Assembly (NCBI GenBank): GCA_001464455.1
Contig: LNEI01000016.1
Coordinates: 62,001-126,000, forward strand
Length of the DNA stretch: 64,000 nt
Reading direction: 5' to 3'
DNA from: Acidobacteria bacterium Ga0077534
Lineage (GTDB): Bacteria; Acidobacteriota; Blastocatellia; Pyrinomonadales; Pyrinomonadaceae
Each line of letters opens with the position of its first letter. The stretch's first letter is position 1. Positions 48,905-59,331 of this stretch are shown here, piece after piece. A model generated the notes under the pieces. It had not been told where the DNA came from and made no database searches. It saw only the letters and a list, made by a program, of their open reading frames with translations. Position numbers and translations under genes: made by a program.

Positions 48905-50071
48905 ATGAACGTCACACATCTGGAATGCGCCCTGTGCGGGCTGAGGCACGAGGCTAATGTCCTGCAAAATCTTTGCATCACGTGCGGAAAACCGCTTCTT
49001 GTCCGCTACGATCTCGAAACTGCCGGGAAAACGCTCACGCGAGAATCTCTCTCTACGCGAACGTCGACTTTATGGCGTTACGCTGAGGTTCTGCCGGTTC
49101 GATCGCCCGAGAATATAGTAAGTCTCGGCGAAGGCTGGACACCTTTGTTCAAGACAGATACGCTCGCGGGCCGTTTGCCCGTAAAACTTGATCTCTACAT
49201 CAAGGACGAGGGCCAGAATCCAACGCAAAGTTTTAAGGCTCGCGGAATGACCGCTGCTATTTCGATGGCGAAGGAATTGGGCGTGAAGAAGGTGGCTGTG
49301 CCTTCGGCCGGAAATGCTGCAGGTGCGCTTGCGGCATATGCGGCGAAGGCCGGGATGGAGGCATTTATTTTCATGCCCGCCGATACGCCGCGTGCGAACA
49401 TTGTCGAATGTCAGCAGACAGGTGCGAACGTGACGCTGGTTGACGGGCTGATCACAGACTGCGGAAAGATCGTGGCTGAGCGGAAAGAGGCGGAAGGATG
49501 GTTTGACGTTTCGACACTCAAAGAGCCGTATCGGGTCGAAGGGAAAAAGACGATGGGGTATGAGCTCGCGGAGCAATTCGACTGGAATTTGCCGGATGTG
49601 ATCATGTACCCGACAGGCGGCGGCACGGGCTTGATCGGAATGTGGAAAGCCTTTGATGAGATGGAACAGATGGGCTGGATCGGTTCGAAACGGCCGCGGA
49701 TGGTCAGCCTCCAGTCGGCGACCTGCGCGCCGATCGTTCGCGCATTTGAGAACGGCGAGCGGTTTGCTGACGAATTCGAAAATGCTTCAACCGTGGCCTC
49801 AGGGCTGCGTGTGCCGAAGGCGATAGGTGACTTTCTCATTCTCGATGCCGTTCGAGCCTCTGGCGGAACCGCGATCTCGGTAACTGACGCGGAACTTGTC
49901 GAGGCGGTCGGCGAGATCGGAGCGGCGGAGGGTATCTTCACGGCTCCTGAAGGCTCCGCCTGCTTGCCGGCACTGCGGAAATTGATCGACATTGGTTACG
50001 TGAGCGCGGGCGAATCGGTCGTCATTTTCAACACCGGTGCGGGTGTTAAGTATCTAGAAGCGTTCGAATAA
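48905..50071 (+). CDS. thrC: threonine synthase
   Basis: LECALCGLRHEANVLQNLCITCGKPLLVRYDLE; IKDEGQNPTQSFKARGMTAAISMAKELG; PTGGGTGLIGMWKAFDEM. Confidence 0.93.
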   Translation: MNVTHLECALCGLRHEANVLQNLCITCGKPLLVRYDLETAGKTLTRESLSTRTSTLWRYAEVLPVRSPENIVSLGEGWTPLFKTDTLAGRLPVKLDLYIKDEGQNPTQSFKARGMTAAISMAKELGVKKVAVPSAGNAAGALAAYAAKAGMEAFIFMPADTPRANIVECQQTGANVTLVDGLITDCGKIVAERKEAEGWFDVSTLKEPYRVEGKKTMGYELAEQFDWNLPDVIMYPTGGGTGLIGMWKAFDEMEQMGWIGSKRPRMVSLQSATCAPIVRAFENGERFADEFENASTVASGLRVPKAIGDFLILDAVRASGGTAISVTDAELVEAVGEIGAAEGIFTAPEGSACLPALRKLIDIGYVSAGESVVIFNTGAGVKYLEAFE

Positions 50072-50085
50072 CTGCGACCGCCGTT

Positions 50086-50267
50086 GCGGAAGCCCGCACG
50101 AAGTAAGGGCTCTCGTAAAAAAGATCCATCAAGCCGTGAATGAACAACGTCTTCACGGTGTCGATGAGCCAAAGATGCATCTCGGAGTGCTTACCTCGTG
50201 CGGGCCCCTGAATACGGGCCACAGTCTTTTCTTTGATTCAAAGGCCGGCCTTCGTACGGGCTTCCGC
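50086..50267. repeat. MITE-like intergenic element with ~18-bp terminal inverted repeats
   Basis: GCGGAAGCCCGCACGAAG (50086-50103) vs CTTCGTACGGGCTTCCGC (50250-50267); 17/18 inverted match. Confidence 0.75.
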
Positions 50268-50347
50268 CTCAGGACCAGAGTTTGCCGCGGATACGCGCTC
50301 GGATTCGACCGGCACGGCACGCTTCGCTACAATGTTGCGTTGCAGTT

Positions 50348-51448
50348 ATGAACAGCTTAGTTTTCTCAAACATGCTCCATCGCCCCGCCAGGACGGCGGT
50401 GAGCGTCATCGGTATAGGGATCGGCATTCTGCTGATCGTTTTCACCGTGGGGCTGGCGAACGGCAGCCTGCGCGAGCGGGCGGAGCGGGATAAAAATGTC
50501 GGGGCTGAGATAATGTTCATGGCCGAGGGCAGCTTCGGGATGAGCGGCATCGAGCCGCGGCTTCAAGCTGCCGTTCGTTCGGAGGTCGAAAAGGTCGAGG
50601 GCGTCGAATCCGCAGTGCCGTTCATTCAAAAGAGCGTACCGGCGACCGACGGCTTGACAGGGAACCGGCTGCTGGACGGGATCGATTTTGATGATTACGC
50701 TGCGATGGCGGGGCTTCAGATAGTTCAGGGCCGCAAATTTACCGATGGTGCTGACGAGATCATGTCCGATTCGGCATGGCTCGCTCGGCGAAACATGAAG
50801 ATCGGCGACAAGTTTCCGCTCTATGAGCGTGACTTCACCGTCGTCGGCACTTACGAGCCAAGCGCCGGTGCTCGCATCAAGATCCCGATGTCGACGATGC
50901 AAAAGCAGCTCGGCACCGAGGGCAAGGTCTCTGCGTTTCTGGTTAAGGTCAAGCCCGGCTACACATCCGAAACCGTCGGTACAAATCTCTCGCAGCAACT
51001 TCCCGCTAGCCAGATCATCCGCACAAGCGAACTCGAAGAACTTTATATGCAGGGTGTTCCGGCGCTGAACGTCTTTCTCGACGTCGTGATCGGCGTAGCG
51101 GCGGTGATCAGCGGGCTTATCATTCTGCTAACGATGTACACGACCGTGACGGAACGCACGCGGCAGATCGGCGTTTTGAAATCGCTCGGAATGTCGAATT
51201 TCGGCATCGGCTGGACGATCGTACAGGAAGCGATACTGATCAGCTTTGCCGGGGTGATCTTTGGAGTGCTGGCAACGTATGTTCTGAAATTAGTGTTGGC
51301 AAAATGGACGACTCTGACGGTCGCTATCGATCCGCAGATGGTTCTGACGATCGTGGTCATCGGTGTCGCGAGCGGCATCGTAGGGGCTTTGTATCCCGGA
51401 CTTCGGGCCGCCCGTTTGGATGCGGTCGAGGCCTTAAATTACGACTAA
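50348..51448 (+). CDS. MacB/FtsX-like ABC transporter permease
   Basis: MNSLVFSNMLHRPARTAVSVIGIGIGILLIVFTVG; TERTRQIGVLKSLGMSNFGIGWTIVQEA. Confidence 0.9.
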   Translation: MNSLVFSNMLHRPARTAVSVIGIGIGILLIVFTVGLANGSLRERAERDKNVGAEIMFMAEGSFGMSGIEPRLQAAVRSEVEKVEGVESAVPFIQKSVPATDGLTGNRLLDGIDFDDYAAMAGLQIVQGRKFTDGADEIMSDSAWLARRNMKIGDKFPLYERDFTVVGTYEPSAGARIKIPMSTMQKQLGTEGKVSAFLVKVKPGYTSETVGTNLSQQLPASQIIRTSELEELYMQGVPALNVFLDVVIGVAAVISGLIILLTMYTTVTERTRQIGVLKSLGMSNFGIGWTIVQEAILISFAGVIFGVLATYVLKLVLAKWTTLTVAIDPQMVLTIVVIGVASGIVGALYPGLRAARLDAVEALNYD

Positions 51449-53161
51449 TTACCTTGCGGCCAGTTCTCGAAGTGCGGCGGCATCGGTGTCGCTAAGACTA
51501 TAGACCCTTGCGGCGGTTACGTTACTTAGCTTTATCTCGTCAGTCATTCTTCCCGAACCAGTCAGATAAGCGATATAGGCAGAGTTGCTGAAATATCGCC
51601 TTCCTTCGGCGAGGACGACGAAATCATCTGCCGCTAGTGTTGCGAAGGCGGTTTTGTCGGATAGGGATATTATCCTCAGGTCGCCTCGGCCAGCCTTTCC
51701 GGCGTAATACTCAAATAATCCAGGAGTTTCACAGGCGATCATGGCATTGGGGCGGGCGGTCGTGGCAATACTCTTAACGATCTCAGCCGTTGCGGCGTCG
51801 TAGAACTCGTCATGCGGAAAATAACTTCCTGCTGCTGCGGGGCCGCCGCCGATCGTATTTGTAAACAACCTAAAATGCGGTGTCGCCGACAGGGAATTGG
51901 TAAGTTGCGTCGCAACAACCGCGATCAGTAGGCAGGCTTGAACAACCATTCCGGCGGATCCGCCGATCTTCTCCGCGGTCCACTTCGCCGTAAAATAAAA
52001 GCCGGTTGCCGCGATCACGAGGATAAGCGGCTCGACAAAGGTGAAATAACGAGTGAATTTCCCGCCTAAAAATGTGAAAGGCAGGAACCACATGAACGCC
52101 CAGAAAAATATTAAAAACCGCCCGTCGCCCATTCGCCGCAGAAACATCAGCGGCAGGCCGATGACAAATAGCACAAGGATCGGGAGCGAGCTCTTGACCG
52201 CCATGAAAACGTAAAAAAACGTCCACGGAACGCCATTCAGCCAGGCGCTCATTTTATTTGTATAGAGGTTGCCGAGATACTCGTAACTGTCGTGGCCGAT
52301 ACGGCTCTCGCTCGAAAATTTGAGCATTTCCCGCCACGTCTCAGGCAGCAGGATCGTTGGGTTTAAGACCAAAAACGCGAACCCCATAACAATGAAAAAC
52401 TTGAGCCAACGGGCCGGTTCCATTCGCCATTTTGTTGCCTTGATGTATTGAAAAACGATGTAGTACGCGCCGACTATCGACAGCAGGTGCGGGTAGTATT
52501 TTGATGCCATCAGTCCCGCAAAACCAGCGGCGGCGGCCCACGCGTACCATGTCCAGTTGGTATCGCCAAGCTCTGCCCGCGTCTGCCCGCGTACCCAGAA
52601 ATACATCGTCAGCAGGAAGAAAAAGAGAACAAGGCTGTCCTCTTTTGCGACACGGTCAAATCCGATAGCTACGGGCTCGAGCGTCCAAAAGATCGCGGAG
52701 ACAAGGCCGATGCTCCGCCCGAAGAGCTCCGAAATAAGCAGAAAGAGCAATAGAGCGGTAAATGTACCGAAAAGAGCGACCGGGAATCTGAGAGCGGCTT
52801 CCTCCGCGATCTGAGAGCCGGTTATCGACGATATCCTTTCTGATGCGACGATACTCGCGGTTTGCAGGCCTTTCATCAGGAAAGGGTGTTCGCCGTTTTT
52901 CCCTGAAAGGCCGTTTTCGCGGTATTCGCGGACCGTATCGAGCTTATTCAACTCGTCCTCGCCGAGGCTTTCCGTACCGAGCCCGCCGACGCGAAGCCCA
53001 AATCCCACGACCATAAAAACAGCCAGAATGACGGCGCACATCGTCTTGCTGCGGGCAAAGAACAGATCGTCGGAGAACAATTCGGGAAAAATCCCGGCTG
53101 TGGTTATTCGTAGTTGATCAGTGGGCAAATCTCTAAAACACGCTCCCAAAAGACGCCGCAA
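51449..53161 (-). CDS. glycosyltransferase family 39-like membrane protein
   Basis: GLRVGGLGTESLGEDELNKLDTVREYRENG; HPFLMKGLQTASIV; FWTLEPVAIGFDRVAKEDSLVLFFFLL; start uncertain. Confidence 0.8.
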   Translation of the reverse strand: MRRLLGACFRDLPTDQLRITTAGIFPELFSDDLFFARSKTMCAVILAVFMVVGFGLRVGGLGTESLGEDELNKLDTVREYRENGLSGKNGEHPFLMKGLQTASIVASERISSITGSQIAEEAALRFPVALFGTFTALLLFLLISELFGRSIGLVSAIFWTLEPVAIGFDRVAKEDSLVLFFFLLTMYFWVRGQTRAELGDTNWTWYAWAAAAGFAGLMASKYYPHLLSIVGAYYIVFQYIKATKWRMEPARWLKFFIVMGFAFLVLNPTILLPETWREMLKFSSESRIGHDSYEYLGNLYTNKMSAWLNGVPWTFFYVFMAVKSSLPILVLFVIGLPLMFLRRMGDGRFLIFFWAFMWFLPFTFLGGKFTRYFTFVEPLILVIAATGFYFTAKWTAEKIGGSAGMVVQACLLIAVVATQLTNSLSATPHFRLFTNTIGGGPAAAGSYFPHDEFYDAATAEIVKSIATTARPNAMIACETPGLFEYYAGKAGRGDLRIISLSDKTAFATLAADDFVVLAEGRRYFSNSAYIAYLTGSGRMTDEIKLSNVTAARVYSLSDTDAAALRELAAR

Positions 53162-53291
53162 AATACGCAGCTAACACCAACTCTGGAGGTTATCCGATTG
53201 GCCTGATCGGTGTCAAAACGGATGCGGGGCCGAGACTTTTGTGTTACCATCGTATGAAGTTTTGCCCTGAGATCGGGGATATCTGTCGAGA

Positions 53292-53453
53292 ATGACATTG
53301 AAGATCATCGCTGGAATCTTGCTCTTGACGTGGCTTATCCTTGTTCTGATGGGCAAAGGCGGATTTGTTCACATTTTGCTTCTGAATGGCCTCGGCGTTG
53401 CGGCTGTTGAAGCGATGACCATCGTGCGAACTCGCATGACGGAGAGAACTTAG
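53292..53453 (+). CDS. 53-aa lmo0937/DUF5670-like membrane microprotein
   Basis: Read directly: MTLKIIAGILLLTWLILVLMGKGGFVHILLLNGLGVAAVEAMTIVRTRMTERT*; below ORF-track size cutoff. Confidence 0.5.
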   Translation: MTLKIIAGILLLTWLILVLMGKGGFVHILLLNGLGVAAVEAMTIVRTRMTERT

Positions 53454-53549
53454 AACGAACTTTTTGATTGATCAGGGCATCAGACCACTGAATAGCCCAA
53501 AAGGTTAGAAAGGAAATGCTCCCCCGCAGAACCGCTACGCCATGTTCTC

Positions 53550-55595
53550 ATGACGCCGATTTTCGCTACAAAAACAAGTTCGTCCATACGAAGCCTTGCC
53601 GGGCTTTTTCTAGTTTGGTCAATACTGCTTTCGAGTCTGGGTAGTGGCCTTTCCGCGCAGACGCGGGAACAGACTCTTCCGGAGCCGGGCGCGAAAAGTA
53701 GCGAAAGCGCCTTCCGGGCAGAGACCGTGAAGGTCGCGGGCGGGTCAGAGATCGTGACGATATTCGCCAGACGAACCTATTTCGACGGGCCGATGCAGGG
53801 GCCGGTAAGTGATATTCCAATGGTCAGCGTGCTTCGCGATACGCTCGGCGATGATATTCCCGAGAACGACCGCCTGCGCTACGTCTGGATGCTGACCCAT
53901 ACCAGGGCGACGTTCGGACAGAAACTCTCGGCCCTTGTGCCGTTCCTCTACACGCGAACCTTTAATAAGAACGAGATCGGCACTGACCCGCCGCCGGCGA
54001 TCCTCGATCTGAACTCATCGGATAAGAAGCTTTGGAACGGTGTCTTTTGGGAGGTTTTTAAACGGCTCCTATTTAATGACGTGGGGCTCGGGATCAAGGC
54101 CTCAGCTCTGCAATATCGTCAGAACGATGCCGATTACCGCCGCTCGGGCATAGCAGCCGCAGCTGCGCTTCTGTCGCTTTATCAGGAGATCGAGGGCGAG
54201 AAAGTCCTGTCGGAAAGGGAGCTCAAGGATATTCAGGCGAGACTTTTTCTCACTGAGAAACCCTTTGGCATGTTGATGCAGAGCGAGAATTTGGGGCGGG
54301 TCTATGATGGCGAAACGTCGAAGACCCGCGATTATCGCGGGCGGAACTGGGAATTATTGCGGCAGTATTCCGAAGCTCAAGGATTGTATTTTGATCCGCT
54401 TTTGATGCCGGACGGTTCGGCGAGACACGCGATGGTTTGGGTTGCGGTCTCCGATCTAAAGGCGAATAAGGGCCGGAAATTTGAGAAACGATTCCTGAAC
54501 TTTAAGAATCCCTGGACGGACAGCAGTCTGCTCGATTGGAAAGGACACTCCGAAGTACGTTGGTACGACGCGGATGATCGCGAGGTCGATGCCGACACGC
54601 CGAATGCGCATCCAAAGACGCTGATCCCCCTCGCTCTCTATGGCTTGGACCATCCGAAGGTGCCGGCGATCCTTATCGATTTTCGCAACAACGGCAACCC
54701 GAAAACCCGTGAGATATCGCGTCGCATCTTAAATGATGTAACCGGTAACGTTTTTTCGATGTCGCAGTTAAGTGGAATGCCGTTCTTCCTCGGACGATTT
54801 GTTTATGATTTCGTCACCGGTCGTCGCGGTGCGGATCTCAATCAGGCATCGCGGCTGCGTTCGTATGCGCAGCTTAAGCTTCTGATCTCGCTCGACGAAT
54901 CGCTCGACCCGGAATTCAAAAATGAGATCGCGGACCGGGTGGAGTCTGCAACGCTGAATCCGCTCCAGAACGATGCCGACGTCGAACTGCGGCTCGCGAA
55001 GGCGCAGTATGAAAACCTAATGGCATACGCCGCCGACCCAAACGGCTTGCCCAAGAAGATCGACAATGATCGGCGCGAGGAGATGTCTAAACTAAAGCAC
55101 TCGGGCAAGGTCAGGGCACTGCATGCTCTCGGCCATTTATTCTCGTTCGGACGTTATACACATCGCGAAAAGGCCACACCCGAGCTCGTCGCTCAAATGG
55201 ACACGCGTCGACAGCTCGAGTTTCACGAGAGATTTTTGCGCGAAGTTGCCTTTACGTCGGCAGATCCGGCGATCGACAGCGAGAGCGAACAACTAAAGCG
55301 ATCGCTCGATTTTGTTTCTCGTAACGGGGCAACGGCCCAGGAAAAGACGACTCGAGCATTAGCGAAGATATTTGCCATCAGCAAGGACGAAGATATTCAA
55401 ACTCTCTGCGTAACCGGCCTGTACCGGATAAACAACTCCTCGGCGAAAAAGGAGCTGCTTGCCATCTACAATAATTCCGTGCTGCCGGACCGCTGGCGAA
55501 GCATATCCGGGCGCTATTTGAGGCGAGCCCTCGAGGAGCGACAACGTATATCGGTTCGCGATGCGAAATTGATCGCGAACATTGCGGCTAATTGA
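53550..55595 (+). CDS. hypothetical secreted protein, 681 aa
   Basis: Signal peptide (SIRSLAGLFLVWSILLSSLGSGLSAQ); short gap to the following phosphatase-family gene. Confidence 0.8.
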   Translation: MTPIFATKTSSSIRSLAGLFLVWSILLSSLGSGLSAQTREQTLPEPGAKSSESAFRAETVKVAGGSEIVTIFARRTYFDGPMQGPVSDIPMVSVLRDTLGDDIPENDRLRYVWMLTHTRATFGQKLSALVPFLYTRTFNKNEIGTDPPPAILDLNSSDKKLWNGVFWEVFKRLLFNDVGLGIKASALQYRQNDADYRRSGIAAAAALLSLYQEIEGEKVLSERELKDIQARLFLTEKPFGMLMQSENLGRVYDGETSKTRDYRGRNWELLRQYSEAQGLYFDPLLMPDGSARHAMVWVAVSDLKANKGRKFEKRFLNFKNPWTDSSLLDWKGHSEVRWYDADDREVDADTPNAHPKTLIPLALYGLDHPKVPAILIDFRNNGNPKTREISRRILNDVTGNVFSMSQLSGMPFFLGRFVYDFVTGRRGADLNQASRLRSYAQLKLLISLDESLDPEFKNEIADRVESATLNPLQNDADVELRLAKAQYENLMAYAADPNGLPKKIDNDRREEMSKLKHSGKVRALHALGHLFSFGRYTHREKATPELVAQMDTRRQLEFHERFLREVAFTSADPAIDSESEQLKRSLDFVSRNGATAQEKTTRALAKIFAISKDEDIQTLCVTGLYRINNSSAKKELLAIYNNSVLPDRWRSISGRYLRRALEERQRISVRDAKLIANIAAN

Positions 55596-55623
55596 CGGCT
55601 CCTCTCGATAGAAATCAGGAATA

Positions 55624-58107
55624 ATGAAGTTTTTGGGCTACTTTAGGATATCTTGTGCCGTCGCACTGATACTGGCTTCCGCTGCGATAGTATCGTGGGC
55701 ACAGGGCGTTAAGCGCGTGGTGATCGTGAAGATCGACGGGCTTCCGACCCACTATGTTGACAGGTTTGTGCGAGAAAGGGACCCTGCGACCGGTAAGTCG
55801 GTCTTACCGTGGTTTGAAGAGGTTTTTTATCGTAACGGTACGCGTATTCCCAATTTTTACACGCGTGGAATGAGTCTTTCAGGCCCCGCGTGGGGTCAGC
55901 TAGATACCGGGCAACGGCTGCAATTAAAAGGAAATGTCGAATTTGACCGCTTTACACTGCATGCCTACGACTACTTGAATTTTATTCCCTACTACATTGA
56001 ATACGGCCGCAAGCGGAAGGCCGACATGCCCGCAATGGAGGTAATGGATCAGCTTGAGATACCGATCCTCGCAGACGCGTTCAACTATGAGAAACGGTAC
56101 ACAAGTCAGCAGCTGTATCAACGCGGCAATAACTGGGAAGTGCTTGCAAGCGGCTTCGTAAAACTCTATCCGGGTAATGCCCGTGATTTTATTGACGAGT
56201 GGACGATGGGGCTAAATTTCCGGCACGTGACGGTGGGGCAGGCGGAGCGCGACATCCTAGGGAAGCTTCAAAAACGTGATCATATTGATTACTTCGACTA
56301 TTACGACGTCGCCTTTGATCACGCATCGCACCATAACAACGACACCAAGACGAGACTTGACGCTCTAAAGGGTGTCGATAAGGTGATCGGCAGAATATGG
56401 GTTGCTATCCAGAATTCGCCGAGGGCCGATGAAACGGCACTGATCGTTGTTTCGGATCACGGCGTTAATTCGGAGGAGAACGTCTACAGTCAGGGCTTCA
56501 ATCTGGTCAAGCTTCTTGCAAGCCGGGCCGGTGGTGGGCATCACGTTGTAACGAAACGTAGACTGATGCTCGATTACTCGGTTAAGGGCATATATCCCTT
56601 GGTACCTCTTATAAAGACAAACTCGGAGGACTCATTTTATTTAAGGGGCCAGTCCAGCGAGTACCCAACGGCTCTTTTTGACTTTGATGGCAATGAAAGG
56701 TCGTCCGTTCATTTGCGTAACAGCGACCTTAATCTGATTCATATCCTTTTGCAGCAGGTTCGCGACGGAAGACTGTCTAGTGAGGTGAGAGATGCGGCGA
56801 CCGAGGCATTGTTTGAGACCATCGACCGGAACCGGGCCAAATGGACTCGCGATCTTCGTGAGATCGACACTGAACTCGGTGCTCTGAAGCGTCACGCGGA
56901 GAGCGAGAAGGGGCTTGTCGATCAATTGCCCAAGAAATTTTCGCCCGAGGAGTTGGGCCTTGGCATCGATAAAGCTGCCGTAAGAAAGCTCGCCCTGAAC
57001 CAGATCGACCACAAGACAGTCGCCGAGTTCGGACAGTACGCCGCGACTCTTCGGAATCTGCTCGATCTAAAGAGGCCTTCGTTCGATGCAAAGAAGGTAG
57101 AGATCAAAGATGTTATCGCTCCAGGTGCTATGGGCGATTCGAACTCACTGTATCAGCTTCAAAATTACATTGCCGGTGTGGGCAGAGACGGCCTGGTGCT
57201 GCGGCCCGATAAGAAATTAGACGTAGACCGGAGCTTTGTTCGCGTTAATTACTTTGAGCTCTTGCACAGTCAGCGAGTCAGAAACAACGTCCAACCCGAC
57301 GTCACGAATCGGCCGATTGATTTTGTTGCTGTCAAGATACCGCTTTCGAGCATTGCTGACGAACTCCGGCCGTCGGACCGGCCGACAGAGGATCCGATCT
57401 GGATCTACGGCAGCGAAGAAAAACAGGCACTTATCCTCGTACGCGACGATGGAGCAGGGCGTCGTTACAAGTACCTTCCCGTTGCCGGCTTGAAACAAGA
57501 TGATAGCGGCCGAACCAGTTTCCGAGATCAGGAAATAAGCTCGGGATTTCCGCTCAAGTATTTTGAAGACGAGGCATTTGCCGTACCGGTTTCGAACCGC
57601 ATCAACTGGCTGTCAGAATGGCACCGCGAGAGCGAATGGCTCGCGGCCGTTCACAAGACAATGTATTCCAATGCTCTGATCGGGCTCAACGAGCAGTTGA
57701 CCAGCCACCCTGTTTTTCCCGACGACGGAACTGGATTGACAGAGGATGCGAAGCTGATCAGGGCGTTTCGCCAGCGTCAGCGTCACCTCGCCGAGGCTGA
57801 CTTGTTGATCTTGGCCAACGATCACTGGAATTTTGACGTGCGCGGCTTCAATCCCGGCGGCAATCATGGTTCGTTTTTCCGTGTCTCAACAAATTCGACA
57901 TTTATGCTGGCCGGCGGGCGAAAAACTGGCATTCCGCGAGGTTTGGCAGTTGAGAGGCCGTACGATAGCCTTAGTTTTGTCCCGACGGTTCTGCGGCTGA
58001 TGGGAAAGATCGATGACAACAACGAGCCCAATGCGGAACTGCGAGCACGAGGGTTCCGCCGCTTTCCCGGCCAGGTTGTGACGGAGGTCATGGAAGCCGC
58101 AAAATAG
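55624..58107 (+). CDS. secreted alkaline-phosphatase-superfamily / type I phosphodiesterase-like protein
   Basis: VKRVVIVKIDGLPTHYVDRFV; NFYTRGMSLSGPAWGQLDTGQ; DYFDYYDVAFDHASHHNN; IVVSDHGVNSEENVYSQG. Confidence 0.8.
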   Translation: MKFLGYFRISCAVALILASAAIVSWAQGVKRVVIVKIDGLPTHYVDRFVRERDPATGKSVLPWFEEVFYRNGTRIPNFYTRGMSLSGPAWGQLDTGQRLQLKGNVEFDRFTLHAYDYLNFIPYYIEYGRKRKADMPAMEVMDQLEIPILADAFNYEKRYTSQQLYQRGNNWEVLASGFVKLYPGNARDFIDEWTMGLNFRHVTVGQAERDILGKLQKRDHIDYFDYYDVAFDHASHHNNDTKTRLDALKGVDKVIGRIWVAIQNSPRADETALIVVSDHGVNSEENVYSQGFNLVKLLASRAGGGHHVVTKRRLMLDYSVKGIYPLVPLIKTNSEDSFYLRGQSSEYPTALFDFDGNERSSVHLRNSDLNLIHILLQQVRDGRLSSEVRDAATEALFETIDRNRAKWTRDLREIDTELGALKRHAESEKGLVDQLPKKFSPEELGLGIDKAAVRKLALNQIDHKTVAEFGQYAATLRNLLDLKRPSFDAKKVEIKDVIAPGAMGDSNSLYQLQNYIAGVGRDGLVLRPDKKLDVDRSFVRVNYFELLHSQRVRNNVQPDVTNRPIDFVAVKIPLSSIADELRPSDRPTEDPIWIYGSEEKQALILVRDDGAGRRYKYLPVAGLKQDDSGRTSFRDQEISSGFPLKYFEDEAFAVPVSNRINWLSEWHRESEWLAAVHKTMYSNALIGLNEQLTSHPVFPDDGTGLTEDAKLIRAFRQRQRHLAEADLLILANDHWNFDVRGFNPGGNHGSFFRVSTNSTFMLAGGRKTGIPRGLAVERPYDSLSFVPTVLRLMGKIDDNNEPNAELRARGFRRFPGQVVTEVMEAAK

Positions 58108-58110
58108 CTA

Positions 58111-59199
58111 TCAATCGTCTGTTCGAGCGATGTGCCGGGCTCCGCGGGCGGCTCCTCTCCAAACCAGAATTATAAGGCCGACAGTCGTTGAAAAAAGGAT
58201 CGCTCCACGTCGAACGAGTGCGAGGGCCACGCCCGTCGCGACGGTGAAGCCGAGCATTTCAAGGATAACGCCATTCCCACCCTCGTAAACACCGATCGTT
58301 CCCGGAACAAAACTAAATACTACGTTGATCACCTTGGTCAGGCTCTCAGTAATGAAAGCAGTCGAAACTGAGGCAGGAAAACCCAGGAACTTGAGAGCAA
58401 GATACACCTCAGCCACACTGAACACGTGAACGCAGAGACTAATTCCAAAGACCTTAAAGAAGTCGGCCTTTCGGTTGTGATAGAACTGAAAGACGTTGTT
58501 CTCGACATCAAGAATGCCCTGTTTTTTGTTGACCAGGAATTTTGGAACCTTGTCTCTACGTGCCAATTTCGTGATAAGCCACGAAAGCGGTGTAATGCGA
58601 TGCCTGATCGCCAGCACGAGTATTGAAAAACCCACTACAGAAAATATCACTATCAACAGCAGAGCATTCGCAACGCCGGCCCCTCCCGAGCCAAACCCGA
58701 CCACAAGCGTAGCGACGCCGATCAAGATCACCAGGATAACCGAAAGGTAATATAGGATGTTGTCGATGATCACGGCCGAGGCTCCGTGGGTGAGCGGCAG
58801 GTTCCTTTTGAGCAAGATCGCCTTTGTTGCATCGCCAAGGAAAGGCCCGGCAAACGAGAAGAAGTTTACGGCTTCACCGCCGAAACGCGCCGCTACGACG
58901 CTCCAGTAACCTGTCGCACGATGTTCAGGCTCGATAGCGAGAAACAGGCTTGCGGCACGGCACAAATGGCGGATAACGTTAAGCGATAGTATTGCGAGAA
59001 ACCCCCACCCAACTGCGGATAGGGAATCAAGTATCTTTGCGTAGCCGATCCGGTAGATCAAGATAGCGAGCAGGGTCAATCCGGCCAAAAACGTAGCGGC
59101 TTGGATCCAGATCAGGACCTTTGTTTTGTTTGACCTCGAACTTCTGACGGGAGCGTCAGCGGGAGTAAGTTCGGAGTTAAGATAATTCTCGCTTTGCAT
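58111..59199 (-). CDS. YbhN/UPF0104 (LPG synthase TM-domain) family flippase-like protein
   Basis: LLAILIYRIGYAKILDSLSAVGWGFLAIL; FSFVPGTIGVYEGGNGVILEMLG. Confidence 0.83.
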   Translation of the reverse strand: MQSENYLNSELTPADAPVRSSRSNKTKVLIWIQAATFLAGLTLLAILIYRIGYAKILDSLSAVGWGFLAILSLNVIRHLCRAASLFLAIEPEHRATGYWSVVAARFGGEAVNFFSFAGPFLGDATKAILLKRNLPLTHGASAVIIDNILYYLSVILVILIGVATLVVGFGSGGAGVANALLLIVIFSVVGFSILVLAIRHRITPLSWLITKLARRDKVPKFLVNKKQGILDVENNVFQFYHNRKADFFKVFGISLCVHVFSVAEVYLALKFLGFPASVSTAFITESLTKVINVVFSFVPGTIGVYEGGNGVILEMLGFTVATGVALALVRRGAILFSTTVGLIILVWRGAARGARHIARTDD

Positions 59200-59331
59200 A
59201 TAACCACGAACAATTGTCGTGCAACATAGATAAGTATAACGGTTCTGAGCGGTTCGGCATAAGTTGCCCCAAGCTGGAAAAACTCGTCTTTTGGGCGTTT
59301 CAATCTAAATCGTGTGTTTTACTAGATCATC

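Noticed and set aside
53104-53298. 64-aa minus-strand ORF upstream of the GT39-like gene
   Set aside because: No motif, overlaps the GT39-like N-terminus and the better supported plus-strand microprotein region.
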